Below, in pieces: positions 12,162 through 23,564 of a stretch of 64,000 bases of DNA; position 1 is the first letter of the stretch, and each line of letters starts with the position of its first letter. The position numbers were made by a program, and so were the translations under genes. The notes beneath the pieces are model-generated. The model saw only the letters and a list, made by a program, of their open reading frames with translations, was not told the origin of the DNA and searched no databases. This DNA comes from Periconia sp. R9002 (taxonomy: Eukaryota > Ascomycota > Dothideomycetes > Pleosporales > Periconiaceae), in contig JAMAHW010000001.1 in NCBI GenBank assembly GCA_023627715.1, positions 868,001 to 932,000 on the forward strand. The letters are read 5' to 3'.

Positions 12162-15100
12162 AAAGGAAGGCTTGTCGATTGAGCGTTTTGTTCAAGAAGT
12201 CTCGATGTCGCATTTCAACCACAATGTGCAATCACGTCAACCCACACATGGATCAAACGGCCGTTACAAAGTTTCTTTTTCAATGATGGAGCTCATTCGC
12301 GTAACGACCCACCTAATACGACTACCAGGGCACGTTGCCTCCTCTCCCAACCTACATACCCTCGATATCCCCATTTCAAAGCGATTTCTACCCGTGTTCC
12401 TTTCAGACGATTTGACGACTTATTTTCTTTTCTTTTCTCTTTTCGTGGAGAGCTAGCCAGCGGTTGTGGTCTATTCCATTCATTTTTCTGCTAATCACAG
12501 TATGAATGTCCTTGTTTTATTTTCTGCTTCTTTGGGGTTATGAAGACGCTGAGATGAGGTGAGACGCTGTGGAACGGGGGTGGGCAAAGTGCGGGAGGGG
12601 AGGACGCCGAGCTGACACCTCGAAAAACATTTTTCTCGAACCTAAACTGTAGTGTACTGTCCTAACATTGGGAGGTCTTTTTTTCACTTGCTTGCTTGCA
12701 GAGGCGCAGCACAATCACACCTGTTTTACAGTATCTCCTTAGTGGGGGGAAAGGGGGCGAGGCGAAAGAGGTTCTGTTTCCCCCCGTGACTGAAGTTTTG
12801 AGAGGTATTCAAGAACTGTTCAAGAACTGTAATCAAAAAAACGAGCTGCATGTGGCGCGCCGCACAACAACAGAAAGTTTTCTCTCCCCAGTCGTTTTCT
12901 TTCTCATTCGCCGTTTGGACCATCTAACCACCCCGAAGGACGCCGAGCAAACCCATGTCCGGTGTCCTCGTATTTGGATTATTCGACGGCGAGATCGCAG
13001 GTCTCTTGTCCTCGCTGAAAAACTTGAACAAACGCGCGCGCCCGCGCCCCCCGTCAAGGCAGAAAACCTCCCATCCACCCTCTCAGGAATCATAATCTGT
13101 ATGTTGTCAGAATTCATCACTTGGATGGGGGGTGGTGTCGTGGTGTTGTGGGTGTGTGTAACCCAGCTGGGTAAATTGATCAACATACATACCCGACCTT
13201 TCCCCCCCCCTCCCCCCTGCTGAAAAGAAAGATTCAATGTACCTACCTATGTATCTATCTATCTGTCTAGGCATCCATCCGCGTACCATGTATGTACTTA
13301 TGTAGGTGATGTAGGTATGTCGCTCACTGTGCATCACCTCGTCGCATGTTGTTGTATTGATTTATTTGATTAAGACTGTAGAACGAAAGGGAATGGATGG
13401 ATGGATGTGGCGATGTCCATGTCCATGTCCATGTCAGGAATATTACATCACATCACACACCCTTTCAATTCATTCGCTAGGTATGTACATATGTAGATGT
13501 ACCGTTTTTTCTCTTTCTTTTCCGGCCCCCCGATACAGCCTTGGCTTTTGGCTTTTGGGCTGCCTGGGTACATTGATATGTATGGATGTTTACCTATGTA
13601 CTCAATAACGCCCTGTTTGAAGTCCGTCTTCGGTCGCCGAACGCCCACGCCCAGCTCAACCAGAGAGGGAGGGGTTTTATATGAGGGTGTGAATGTTTGT
13701 GTTTGTATGTAATGTTTTTTTAGGTAAGGGTTAGATATGGGTTGGTTGTTATTTTACGCAAAGGAGTGTATGGATTTATGTAGGTTAGGTAGGTTAGGTA
13801 GTCAGCAGCACATTGATACGAGGAAGATGTGAGCGGATCTGGATCTGGAAAGAGTTGTGGTGTGGTGCGGAGTGCGCGTTTGCGTCATGGAGCGTGGTAT
13901 TGATAGTGGTATGTACAGGGTGTGGATTTGTGTATATACATACATATAAAATCTGTTACATGTGTATGTATGTATATATGGGGTTGTAGTTGTGGGTGTG
14001 GGTGTGGGTGTGTGACGAAGAGGGTGCGGTGCAGTTTTGATTAATTTGCACATGTGTATGTAGGTATCAGCCTTTTGTGGAAAGATGGGTGGATGCTTCG
14101 GTCGCCGGTGTTTTGTTTGCCTTGCAGATGTGCATCACGTCACACGCATGCATAGATACATGTCCACGCTTGTATTGATTGATGTCAGAGGTACCTACTG
14201 TACTTTGTAGGTAGGTAGGTTTCCTGATGTATGTACCCTCCTCCATGGAAGTAATTGGACATGTACATATATGCATGTACGAAGCTGCAAGAAGACTTCA
14301 ATCCCCGCGTACTCTGAAACCGAGTCGGTATTTTTCCTTTTTCTGGGAGGGTGGTTTGAGAAAAGGTTTATGGAAATGCAATACCTACATACAGCGGACA
14401 CATCGATGCAATCGGCATGTGGGAGAAAGGTACGGAAGGAAAAGATAAACAAATTAATAGATAAGCAAATGTTTCTAGATCTGGAATGCACTTTGTACCT
14501 ATCCTTCTGTACTTTTTCCGGCGACCTCTACGGTTGGTCAAGTTTTATCTCAGCTATCTGGGTAAGTAAGTAGGCAACCATCACGGTGATCTGGGGCGAG
14601 GCAGATGGGTGGGCATCTTCCAAGGTTCTCTTTCACGCACGCACACATACGCGTAAATGCGCACAGCAGGGTACCGAACGTGCGGGGTATACGAGCACGA
14701 GCAGGAGCTGAAGTTCTTGGAGTTTATCCACCACGTGCATGCATGTATACATCCGTATGTACTATGTATGTAGTCATGAATGGATTTGGATGGGATATGC
14801 TCAGGGATGTGTGCAGATGGGTAAGACCAACCAGCGAATGGCTGGGGGGATTCAGACTGGAAAAATACATGCACGTATGTAAGAAGGTTTTTGTAGGTTT
14901 ATACACAAAAAGTCTTTTGAGTACTGGTATTCCTGGCTTCCCTTGGAAACTTGATGTCGTAGTAGGTAGGTAGTAGGCGGGTCTCGTTGAACGGAAATGG
15001 GGCGGCCTCGTGACGTCGCCCGGTTTTTCCCGACAGCATTGTACTCGTGACCATTCGGAGAAACTGGCGGACCGCCCTTTGCCGCCATTGACTCGCAGAG

Positions 15101-15168
15101 CTGCAGCATCGTACCCAGTCACCACCATCGGCGAGAGCCTCACCTCCACATCTCTTCATCAACCGGCC
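12162..15168. other. Gene-free, low-complexity intergenic region (3.0 kb)
   Basis: Starts with the G-alpha 3' UTR and ends with the mS38 promoter. Rich in short tandem motifs: CTATCTAT near 13250, TCCATG triplication at 13415-13436, GTAGGTTAGGTAGGTTAGGTAG at about 13780-13801, GGGTGT repeats near 13993-14012, and GTAGGTAGGTAGG near 14205-14220 and 14962-14974. Many spurious ORFs arise from these repeats. No credible gene or RNA seen. Confidence 0.65.
13780..13801. repeat. Tandem GTAGGTTAG-type repeat
   Basis: Successive TAGGTTAGG/TAGGTAGG units. They superficially resemble telomere repeats (TTAGGG), but the unit is different and the run is short, so this is simple-sequence DNA. Confidence 0.7.
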
Positions 15169-16290
15169 ATGCTGTCTCCCACCGTCGGGAGAGCCGTTCG
15201 CTCCACCGGCTCGATATCTGCCGCCTCCGCGTGCACTTTGAGCCGCCCAGCAGCCCTCGGCGCTGTCCAGCAATCCCTTTCACGACCCAGCCATCAAAGG
15301 CGCTTGTCTTCTTCCAAGGCATCGATACCGCCTGATGGCTCCAACACAAATGGGCCCAGCTCACCGCAGCAGACGCCCGCGAGTGCGAACAAGGCTCCGT
15401 CGAGAAAGGTGACGGGACGATCGTCCAAAAAGCGATCTGTTGCGCCCGCTCTCAACGTCCCTCATGTTCCTCCTACAGACTATCTACAGAAGCCCGGTAT
15501 GCATTTTTGCACGATGATATTGTAGGTAAAGGATGAATGACTAACATGAGATACAGAGGTCAAGATATCATCCTTCTTCTCGCTCCACCGCCCCATATCG
15601 CTCACAACGCCAATACCTCCCGTCTCGACAAATACTTCCTTTGATTCCATCTTCAAGGCCCGAGCGCCCAACGACCGAAAACAAATGTCAAACAACATCC
15701 AGGTCATGTCCAGTGGCATCGAGAGCTTGGAAGCGGCTTTGAATCTGGACGATAGCAGACCAGCAGCCGAGGACATTAGCCTCCAAGCGAACGTCGAGGT
15801 CCAGCACATGGATGGACTCCCTCAAGCGTCTCTAGACCAGCTCATGGCACGACTTGTTCCTTTCCGACCTCCCCCTGTTCCTGAGTTGGACCAAGGTTCG
15901 GTTGAGTCTTCTACGCTTGGTATAGTCGAGGAGATGCCCACCACCGGCCCTGCCAAGCAACGTGCGTGGAGCACGGCGGTTGTAGTGACTGAATCAACGG
16001 ATTCATCGGGGAATCGCACGTACTCGGCAACCACAGCACCTATGGTCGAAATTCCTGTCCCAGACGCAGGAAAGGTTCAAGAGATGGACGAAATGGACAT
16101 TCGTCAACCTTTCCTCGAGCGCATGACACGCCGCCAAGTGACACAAAATCGCCGCCGAGACAACTTGGGCCGTCCAGATATGCTGGCCATCAGCGTTAAG
16201 AGGCAAAGGAAGCTGAAGATGAAGAAGCACAAGTACAAGAAGCTGATGAAGCGAACAAGGTTGGAACGCAAGAAGCTAGACAGGTTGTAA
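15169..16290 (+). CDS. COX24: Mitochondrial small-subunit ribosomal protein mS38 (Cox24/AURKAIP1 family)
   Basis: Exons 15169-15496 and 15557-16290 (GTATGC donor, ATACAG acceptor); 353 aa. The N-terminus (MLSPTVGRAVRSTGSISAAS, then many Arg/Ser) is a typical mitochondrial presequence, ending near a plausible cleavage after the RRLSSSK segment. The centre is low-complexity and poorly conserved. The last ~45 residues carry the family hallmark: LAISVKRQRKLKMKKHKYKK followed by LMKRTRLERKKL, the extremely basic DUF1713 domain that threads into mitoribosomal RNA near the decoding region. In yeast the homologue is needed for COX1 expression. Length is typical for filamentous fungi, where only the C-terminus is conserved. 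Confidence 0.9.
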
Positions 16291-17450
16291 TGGAGTGCTA
16301 TGGGTTGCATTAGATGCATGTTAGAGTGAGGTTGTAGGAAGGGCTTGGTTGATGGGAGCTCGCATATTCATTCAATTCAATGCACGATACCTTTTCCGCT
16401 CAACGTTTCGTCTTCCTCACCCGCATCGGGCCCAAGGATCCCGGTATACAGTGTGATTATGATATGGGGGCGATATCCACCTCGAGGCCGTGAAGAGCGG
16501 AAACAAGTGGTGCGAGCATCTCCCCAGTCAGGGAGATCGTCAGCGTATCGCCCAATTCCTGGTTTCTGGAAGCATTTACGGTGCCCCTCTTCTTTCAGTC
16601 TCGGTCGTTTGCGCTCATTCCAGCATTTGGTTGGCTGCATAATAGCATATTCTCCTCTTTTATGGCCACATAGTACTAGCATTTGCATTGTTTTCAGTCA
16701 ATCGCATGAATGTTTTGCTTGCCGTTCATCTTGTCTGTTTAACCCGTCCCACTGATTGTGTCGAACATCACATTGCCGCTGAAAAGATGAGCCGAACGCA
16801 TTGATTTTCCGTCTGTCAATGTACTTGTCGTGGCGGTTACAGGCGTCGCTTGGTCACATGAGACAGCGCTGCGACGCTGCAGGTTCCAGACGCTTACCAA
16901 CGACAAACCTGACGTTCAGACCACGGTAACAAAACGCTTGGTAGCGCGAACATGGAGATTCCCGACGTCGCAAGCAGCCGATCATACAGTAAACTAGGCT
17001 CGTTACTGCCTAAAGGCAGTGGCAGCATCGCGGCCTGTATTTTTCCACGGCTCGTCTCAATGTTTTCCACCCCCCTTGGCAGCGTTATGCCACAGCGTTG
17101 TTGCACTGGGGTACAGAACTCGAGACGATGCAATGTCTCCTTGCCATCATTTCTTCCCTTGTACGAGACTTGGGGGGGCCGGGGTGAGTACAGGATGTAC
17201 GACTCGCATGAAGGTATAAATCCACCGATGCGACTCCCTCTAGAACATCATCCACAGAACAGCAATTCGCAGCATCTCTCACTCTCTTTCAAGTTTTTCT
17301 TCATTCTTTCTTCCATTCTTCCTTCTTTCGCCCCGGTTGGCCCTTTTTGAATACAATACACGAGCTAGACTTCATTCACTGGTACCTTCTTCACCTTAAC
17401 ATAGAAAAAAAAACTATCTTATCCTACCGAACAACACCCGATCCGACATC
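16291..17450. other. Intergenic region, upstream of the secreted repeat protein
   Basis: 1.16 kb. The proximal 250 bp carry a clear core promoter (separate entry). The rest shows no credible gene or RNA. Confidence 0.6.
17215..17340 (+). promoter_or_regulatory. Core promoter: TATA box plus pyrimidine tract
   Basis: TATAAAT at 17215-17221, followed by a long CT-rich tract (about 17278-17332, repeated TTCTTYC). The ATG is at 17451. A TATA box followed by a CT block upstream of the transcription start is typical of strongly expressed filamentous-fungal genes, so the downstream secreted protein is probably abundant. Confidence 0.65.
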
Positions 17451-18752
17451 ATGGTTTCCAAGTACATCCTCCTCACGGCCGCCATTGGCTACGTCGAAGC
17501 CCGTTTTGGCCAAGAGAATGTCCCCATCGCCGCCATCTCTGCCGTCAAGGGCGGAAACCCAGGTCAGGCGGCCACCATTGCCGGAGCCGCCATCAGCGAC
17601 TTGCTAGGAGCAGCCAACTCGTGTGCCAAACTCGCCACGGCCGATAAGATCTTCAGTGATCTCGGAGGCGGTGCTGATGCCCTCGCCGCCGCCATCGGAA
17701 TGGTCACCGCAGAAAAGAACACCAACCCCTTTGCTGGCGGCAACGCCCAGAACGTCTGCGGTGATGCTTCTCTCCCCGCCACTCCAGAGCTCCGTGGTAT
17801 TACCCCTCTGATCGACCCCGCTGTCGACGTCGATGGTGGTGTAGCTGCTCTCTCTAAAAGCTCCGCTGCCACTCCTCTCGATGCCACTGGCAAGAGTGTC
17901 TTCGATCTCCTTGACGCGGCTGGCTTTGGCAATCTCGTTGTTTCTCAAGCCGCTGCTGGTGGTGCTGCCGCTGGTGGTGCTGCTGCCGGTGGTAATGCTG
18001 GCAACGCCAATGCCGGAAACGCAAACGCAAACGCTGGCAACGCAAACGCCGGCAGTGCTGCTGGAAACGCTACCGCCAACGCTGGCAACGCCCAGCAGGG
18101 CAAGGGCAAGGCCGGTAAAGCCAAAGGCAAGGCCAACGCTGCCAATGCCCAGCAGGGTAAGGGCAAGGCCAACGCTGGTAATGCCAACGCTGGAGCGGCT
18201 GCTGGAAGTGCTGCTGGAAACGCTACCGCCGATGCCACTGCTGGAAATGCTCAGCAAGGCAAGGGTAAGGCGAACGCTGGAAATGCCAACGCTGGTAACA
18301 ACCAGGCCAACCAGAACCAAAACCAGAACCAGCAAAATGGCAATGCGAACGCCGGTGCTGCTGCAGGCGGAGCCGCTGCAGGTGGAGCTGCCGCTACAGG
18401 TGGAGCTGCCGCTGCAGGAGGTGCCGCTGACTTTGGAAAATGCACGCCGACCATCTTCCGCCAGGGCGGCTTGAACGGACGTCCCGCCGACGAGTTCACA
18501 TTCCAGATCGAGGATCCCCTCGCCCGCGGCGGCCAAGGAGAGGCCCTCAACCCCAACATCATCACCAACGCCCTCTGCAACCAGCTCACCAACGTGTGCA
18601 GCGCCAACGCTGCCGCCATCACCAAGTGCTTGGACGCAAAGGCTCAGGTCGCGGCCGCCGGCACCCGTGACCAAACCACCGTCGACCTGTTCAACAACGC
18701 CATCCTTGGCGGTGCTGCCCGCAAGATGAGGAGGGGTCTCAGGCGCGCTTAG
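17451..18752 (+). CDS. Secreted Ala/Gly/Asn-repeat protein with conserved ends
   Basis: Single exon, 433 aa. A signal peptide is visible at residues 1-17 (MVSKYILLTAAIGYVEA). Residues ~20-160 form a conserved-looking N-terminal region with two cysteines. Residues ~163-325 are low-complexity: AGNANAGN-type repeats, AAAGGAAAGG blocks and three copies of NAQQGKGK, giving a basic, flexible spacer. Residues ~326-425 form a conserved end beginning FGKCTPTIFRQGGLNGRPAD and containing three further cysteines. Proteins with this C-terminal domain are common, unnamed secreted fungal proteins, sometimes misannotated in databases as ribosomal protein S17. A cell-surface or matrix role is inferred from the signal peptide and spacer. 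The very short, basic end RKMRRGLRRA is unusual. Confidence 0.85.
   Translation: MVSKYILLTAAIGYVEARFGQENVPIAAISAVKGGNPGQAATIAGAAISDLLGAANSCAKLATADKIFSDLGGGADALAAAIGMVTAEKNTNPFAGGNAQNVCGDASLPATPELRGITPLIDPAVDVDGGVAALSKSSAATPLDATGKSVFDLLDAAGFGNLVVSQAAAGGAAAGGAAAGGNAGNANAGNANANAGNANAGSAAGNATANAGNAQQGKGKAGKAKGKANAANAQQGKGKANAGNANAGAAAGSAAGNATADATAGNAQQGKGKANAGNANAGNNQANQNQNQNQQNGNANAGAAAGGAAAGGAAATGGAAAAGGAADFGKCTPTIFRQGGLNGRPADEFTFQIEDPLARGGQGEALNPNIITNALCNQLTNVCSANAAAITKCLDAKAQVAAAGTRDQTTVDLFNNAILGGAARKMRRGLRRA
17940..18430 (+). repeat. Degenerate GC-rich coding repeat (Gly-Asn-Ala codons)
   Basis: Imperfect repeats of GGCAACGCCAATGCC-like units and CAGCAGGGCAAGGGCAAGGCC blocks encode the repeat spacer of the secreted protein. 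This is a likely site of copy-number change by slippage or unequal recombination. The repeat also creates a long open frame on the opposite strand that has no protein features. Confidence 0.8.
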
Positions 18753-19769
18753 ATGCCTTCTTCTCTCTCCCCCTTGAAGAAACAGTGTAGCAAGTGTTTC
18801 CCCCGTCAACATAGCACACGAACTTACACTCGAGCGCGAGAACACCAACAAAATTAGAGAGGTGGATGGGATGGTGCGATGGAGTTTTGCCAGTGAACCG
18901 GAACATCTGGCTCTGTATTTTTTCTTTCTTTTTCTCTTCTACTTCTTCCTTTTCTTTCCTTACATCACGATCTTCATGTATGAATACCACCGCTCCCCCT
19001 ATATACCACATGCCAGCATAGCTTTAGCTTGCGTGCAACATGTCCTCAACAAAATCGAATGATTTGTTTGCGAAAATCAAAAAATCAAAATACGTACTCA
19101 TCTAACTTTTTGAGTGTCTTCTTTTCTCCCAAAGTTTCGTGATGTGTACTATATTGTTGTGACTCAGAGTATGCATAATGCCTACTCTAAACAGCTGTGG
19201 AGTTGTACCATAGTATTTATTTTTCATTGACTATCTGAGCTTTGAGATAGCCCCTCCTTAGACCCTCCAAATTGTTGGTATATCTGCTTAGTAATGTAGT
19301 CGAGTCGAGATCGGGTGACTACATGCTGCATGCTTTACACATCACAGACCACTGAGTCGACTTGCACCAAAATGAACCTGTCACAGCTCCAAGAGAAATA
19401 ATAGAATATATAAATTCCACGTTATTGTAGTAGCTTACAAGTTGTGAGTGGAAATCCCGCCTTATCTTTAGCGTCTCACTACTCCCTTACACATGCACCA
19501 CCAGTAGAAGAGGTAGGTACATACGAACCAACCATATCGAGTCCCACATGGGCTTACCTACTTGCGTTTGGGCCATCACAACTGCATGTCAGAAAAGAAA
19601 CCTAGTAACCGTCTACAAACACCACAAAGGATTTCCTCGGTATTATTTTCTCTCGCCAAATCGTTTCTGTTCGCATTACAACACCGCGTCGTGTTTTGGA
19701 TTCCAGCAGCGTACCGAGCCACAACAGTCAGACGACGCAAAATTTCAGTTACGGACACACTTACGCACC
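18753..19769. other. Intergenic region
   Basis: 1.0 kb, AT-rich: 3' UTR of the secreted-protein gene and promoter/5' leader of the amine oxidase. The frame of amine oxidase exon 1 stays open upstream to about 19548, with an in-frame ATG there, but the extension has no family similarity that I recognise. No RNA gene seen. Confidence 0.55.
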
Positions 19770-21577
19770 ATGTCCCGCGTTCAGAAAGATTTCATTGGGA
19801 TTAAGGAAGCGAGCAAGACGGAGCCCGCCACCCTGCCGAGGCCAAATGGGAAGACGCCGCATGTAGGCATCATAGGTGCCGGGGTTGCCGGGCTTAGATG
19901 TGCAGATGTTCTTTTGAGACATGGGGTTAAAGTAACCATTCTTGAGGGCAGGGATCGCGTGGGTGGGAGGGTGAGAAAAGCTTGTATCAAAGCGTACGAT
20001 GTTTTTTCGCTGATAAAACTGCTGTAGTTTTATCAAAGTGACGCGTTGGGATATCGCGTCGATCTGTGAGTTTTTTTTTTTTTTCATTCGCCTCGCCGAC
20101 TTGTTTTTACTTCATCGAATGGAACACATCATGCTCATGATTTCCAGTGGGCCCAACTGGATCCACGGCACAGAAAACAATCCCATGATGGACCTTGCCA
20201 AGGAAACCGACACAGCGACCATGTCGTGGGACGGCCGTCAAGCCATTTTCAACCAGCTCGGCCAACTGCTGCCAGAAGATGAATCAGCCGAGGCCTTGGA
20301 GATTGTGTGGACGATTGTGGAGCAGGCGATGAAGTACTCAAACGAGGAGTCCGAAACGATATCTCCAGAGACTAGTCTGTACGATTACTTCGAAGAAAAG
20401 GTGGGAGAGTTTGTAGCTTCGGAAACGGGGAACGTGGAGGAGAAGCGAGAGAGGGTTCTGAAGGTGGCGGAGATGTGGGGGGCTTTTGTTGGAAGCTCGA
20501 TACATCAGCAGAGTCTCAAGTTCTTTTGGATGGAAGATAGTCTTGATGGAGAGAATCTCTTCGTGGCTGAGACGTACCACAAGGTGCTGAAAAAGATAGC
20601 AGAGCCAGCGATCAAGGGCGCTGATATCAAGTTTGGGTATAAAGTCAAGAAGATAGCATCTCGCGAGACGTCTGATGGGATCATCGTAACAGTGGACTCA
20701 TTAGGAAAGGAGAGCTTAACCTTCGATGAGGTAGTCACGACCACGCCACTGGGCTGGTTGAAAGCGAACAAGGACGCTTTTGAACCCAAACTACCAGCCC
20801 GCCTGCAACAAGCCATAACATCAATAGGCTACGGTCATTTAGACAAGGTAAACCCACCAAAACATCTTCCCCGTACCACCTCATACTCACCGTCATTTCC
20901 ACCAGGTCTACATCACGTTCCCCACCGCCTTCTGGAACGATCTCCCTTCATCAACATCCACCCCCGAACCCACCAACACCCCCCAAAACCTCCCCGGCTT
21001 CATCCAATGGACAACCCCAACCTACGCCACCCCAACCAACCCCTCCCACTGGGCCCAAGAAGCCATGAACCTCGCACGCCTCCCACCCCCACACGCACAC
21101 CCAACCCTCCTCTTCTACACATATGGCCCAACATCCCTCCACATCGCCTCCCTCCTCAAATCCGCCTCTTCCTCCCTCTCCTCAGACCAAAACCAAAACC
21201 AAAACCAACCCTCCCCATCCCTCTCCTCGGACGCCATAAAATCCCTCCTCCTCCCCTTCTTCACCCCCTACATCTCCCGCCTCCCCAACTACTCCCCCAC
21301 CAACCCAGACCACCAACCCGTCGCGTTACTCGCAACGGCCTGGACCAACGACAAATTGGCGGGGAATGGGAGTTATTCGAATTTCCCTGTGGGACTTGAG
21401 AGGGGCGGCGAGGATGTCGAGGTTATGAGGAAGGGGGTGCCGGAACGTGGTGTGTGGGTTGCCGGGGAGCATACGGCGCCTTTTGCTGGGTTGGGGACGG
21501 TGCATGGGGCGTATTGGAGTGGGGAGGGGGTTGCGGGGAGGATATTGGCGGCGTATGGGGTCGGGGGAGAGGAGTAG
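19770..21577 (+). CDS. FAD-dependent amine oxidase (polyamine oxidase/LSD1-like catalytic fold)
   Basis: Exons 19770-19970, 20028-20065 (only 38 nt), 20148-20847 and 20906-21577; 536 aa. The N-terminal Rossmann motif VGIIGAGVAGLRCADVLLRHG binds FAD, then GRDRVGGR leads across an intron into FYQSDALGYRVD|LGPNWIHGT, a hallmark of flavin polyamine oxidases. The C-terminal FAD motif is GVWVAGEHTAPFAGLGTVHG followed by AYWSGEGVAGRIL. The 38-nt exon is required: without it the PNWIHGT motif cannot be joined in frame. The start at 19770 has a good context (CACC before ATG); an upstream in-frame ATG at 19548 would add about 74 residues and cannot be excluded. It probably oxidises polyamines or related amines; substrate not determinable. 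No SWIRM domain, so not LSD1 itself. Confidence 0.92.
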
Positions 21578-22131
21578 GTGGTGAGTGATGGGGAGGGAAT
21601 AGAGAGGGTTGGTTGTTTTGGAGTGGGGGTTTAGGTTGGCTAGCTGGGGCTGGGTTTCGGCGGTATGGTGGTTAGGTTATGTTGGGGAGTGTTTTAGTAA
21701 ATTGACTAAGTTGATCTTTCGGTTTACCGGATTTTTCTAACCTCGATCGACGATTTTAGTATTGACTGTGAGATGACGATCGGGAGTGAATGTATGTAGT
21801 GGAATGGTGGAGTGAAGGGCAAACGCATAGCGGTGCTTCATATCAATCACCAAGTAAGCATATACGGGTAGTGAGTACCACATCTCCATTGATGGGATCA
21901 CCATAATCTATTCTCATAAATATATAGCGAATACAAAAGATCACTGCGGTTGTCCATTTCTTCCCTTTTTCTCTGCAATATCGGTGGCCCGCCTTTTTTC
22001 CGTCATTTAGTTGTAGCAATCGATGCGATACCGCATTCACATAGTTTTGGTTTACCAGTGAGAAGTCTGCACCGTGTACTTACTGTAGGTATGTATCAGA
22101 CTTCCCTCCCCGCCACATTCAATACCACCAA
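21578..22131. other. Convergent intergenic region
   Basis: 554 bp between two convergent stop codons. Probably the two 3' UTRs; nothing else recognised. Confidence 0.6.
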
Positions 22132-23004
22132 TTAACCAAGTCTCGCATGCTTAGGCCACTCGCCATGAAACTTCCAAAAGCCCCTCGTATCCAACTTCCT
22201 CTCAAACGACTCAATCTCCCTCGGCAGCGCCTTGACCCCGTCCTCGACCATCAACTCACCAACCCACGTCGCAAACTTCAACTTCTCCTCCCTCTGCCCT
22301 CTCTGCTCCTCCGTTTCGCCTTCGACTCCCTCCCCCTCCCCATCCGCCAGAGCACAGAAACTCAAAATCAAATCCCACCAATCGTAACACCTTAAATCCG
22401 CAACAATCCATCGCTTCGCAGGCGTGAACCTCCGGTGCGTCAGGAGAATCGCCCTCGCGACATCCTCACCGTGCACAAAGTGCACATTGGCGCGTTTCTT
22501 CACGTCCTCTTTCGTCTTCGCGAGCCGGGGGATCCATGTGCGCGGGACGCGGGTTCCGCCGTACAGGCCGACGAGATCGAGCGCGCAGCCGCCAACGCAG
22601 TCCATGAGCTCGTCTTCAGCGATGGCACGCGCGTCCGCCTTGTCGTAAGGTGAGTTTTCGTCGTTCCAGCCATTGACTTGGTTGAATATGAAGGTCGAGC
22701 CGAGCTGGATCCAGTTGTTGGAGTCGCCGTGGACGGCCCGGTAGAGGTCTGTTATGCGCTTGGATTGGCCGTGGCCCTTGAGCGGGAAGGTGATGAGGAC
22801 TGTTGATGCTGACGGGAGGTTTCTGTAGGGTTCCGTGGAGGTCGAGGATGGGTCGAAGGTGAAGGGGATGGTGTTTTCGCGGCCCGTTGTGGTGGTTTCC
22901 GCGTGAGTTACCTGGGACTTGTTGAGGAGGGGGATGAGGAATGTCGAGGTCCATCCTGCGCCTAGGATGAGGATATCGACTTTTTGGGGCTTTTGGCGGA
23001 GCAT
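22132..23004 (-). CDS. NAD(P)-binding Rossmann-fold protein (YeeZ/epimerase-like)
   Basis: Single exon, 290 aa. The N-terminus VDILILGAGWTSTFLIPLL is a dinucleotide-binding loop (GxGxxS/T variant). The following segments, STVLITFPLKGHGQ, WIQLGSTFIFNQ and VHFVHGEDVARAILLTHRRF, match extended SDR/epimerase-like proteins that resemble bacterial YeeZ. The canonical YxxxK catalytic pair of SDRs is not evident, so enzymatic activity is uncertain. The Glu/Gly-rich insertion around residue 230 looks like a surface loop. Substrate unknown. Confidence 0.85.
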   Translation of the reverse strand: MLRQKPQKVDILILGAGWTSTFLIPLLNKSQVTHAETTTTGRENTIPFTFDPSSTSTEPYRNLPSASTVLITFPLKGHGQSKRITDLYRAVHGDSNNWIQLGSTFIFNQVNGWNDENSPYDKADARAIAEDELMDCVGGCALDLVGLYGGTRVPRTWIPRLAKTKEDVKKRANVHFVHGEDVARAILLTHRRFTPAKRWIVADLRCYDWWDLILSFCALADGEGEGVEGETEEQRGQREEKLKFATWVGELMVEDGVKALPREIESFERKLDTRGFWKFHGEWPKHARLG

Positions 23005-23564
23005 TTTGTTTATTTTGTTTTGTTTTTGGGGGCAGGATTGGTGGGCTGGGTTTACTTCTTAGGTGTTTGCAGAGAGATAGTGGATGGGGTTCACTTGTGA
23101 AAGCTAAGGAGTCTTGATGTCATCGGTTATGCAGGTGGGTAGATGGGATAGAAATATAGAGGGAAGTTGAGAATGTTCTGGTGTTTTGGTATATCGTTGA
23201 TTGTGAAGGATCTAGATGTGATGTAAAACGATGCACGGCATTCATTTAGCCTAAGAGTTGGAACTCTGCATCGCGTTGTAGTTCGGTAGAACTGTTTCCT
23301 TAGCTAGAAACGCTTGGACCATCAGTTCGCACTACCCTCGTAGCACCCTATAGTGTAGCGCTGTACCAAACACCGATCCATCTCACATAGAATCTTTCAT
23401 TGAAGAATGATACAAACGAAAAAAGCCCTTATGTGATTCATATCCCCTGTAAGAGTTCTTCGTTGTAGTGCACATGGACAGGTTTCGTGTCTACTATTCG
23501 TTAGAACCAAGATACCAACGCCAATGAATGCGAGATCATCAGGATTCGTGACTTCGTTCAATGT
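23005..23564. other. Intergenic region
   Basis: 560 bp: promoter of the Rossmann-fold gene and 3' end of the DnaJ gene. Nothing else recognised. Confidence 0.6.

Noticed and set aside
13780..13801. Telomere-like TTAGG runs
   Set aside because: The units are TAGGTTAGG/TAGGTAGG, not TTAGGG, and the run is about 20 bp; simple-sequence DNA, not an interstitial telomere.
15010..15168. Upstream in-frame extension of mS38
   Set aside because: The extension lacks conservation features and the ATG at 15169 starts a typical mitochondrial presequence.
18251..18625. Minus-strand open frame rich in Ala/Pro/Phe
   Set aside because: Another shadow of the same repeat region; no start context or similarity.
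17604..18851. A 415-codon open frame on the minus strand opposite the secreted repeat protein
   Set aside because: It arises from the GC-rich repeat codons; its translation is Ser/Val/Gly low-complexity without signal peptide or domain, and the plus-strand gene has promoter and conserved ends.
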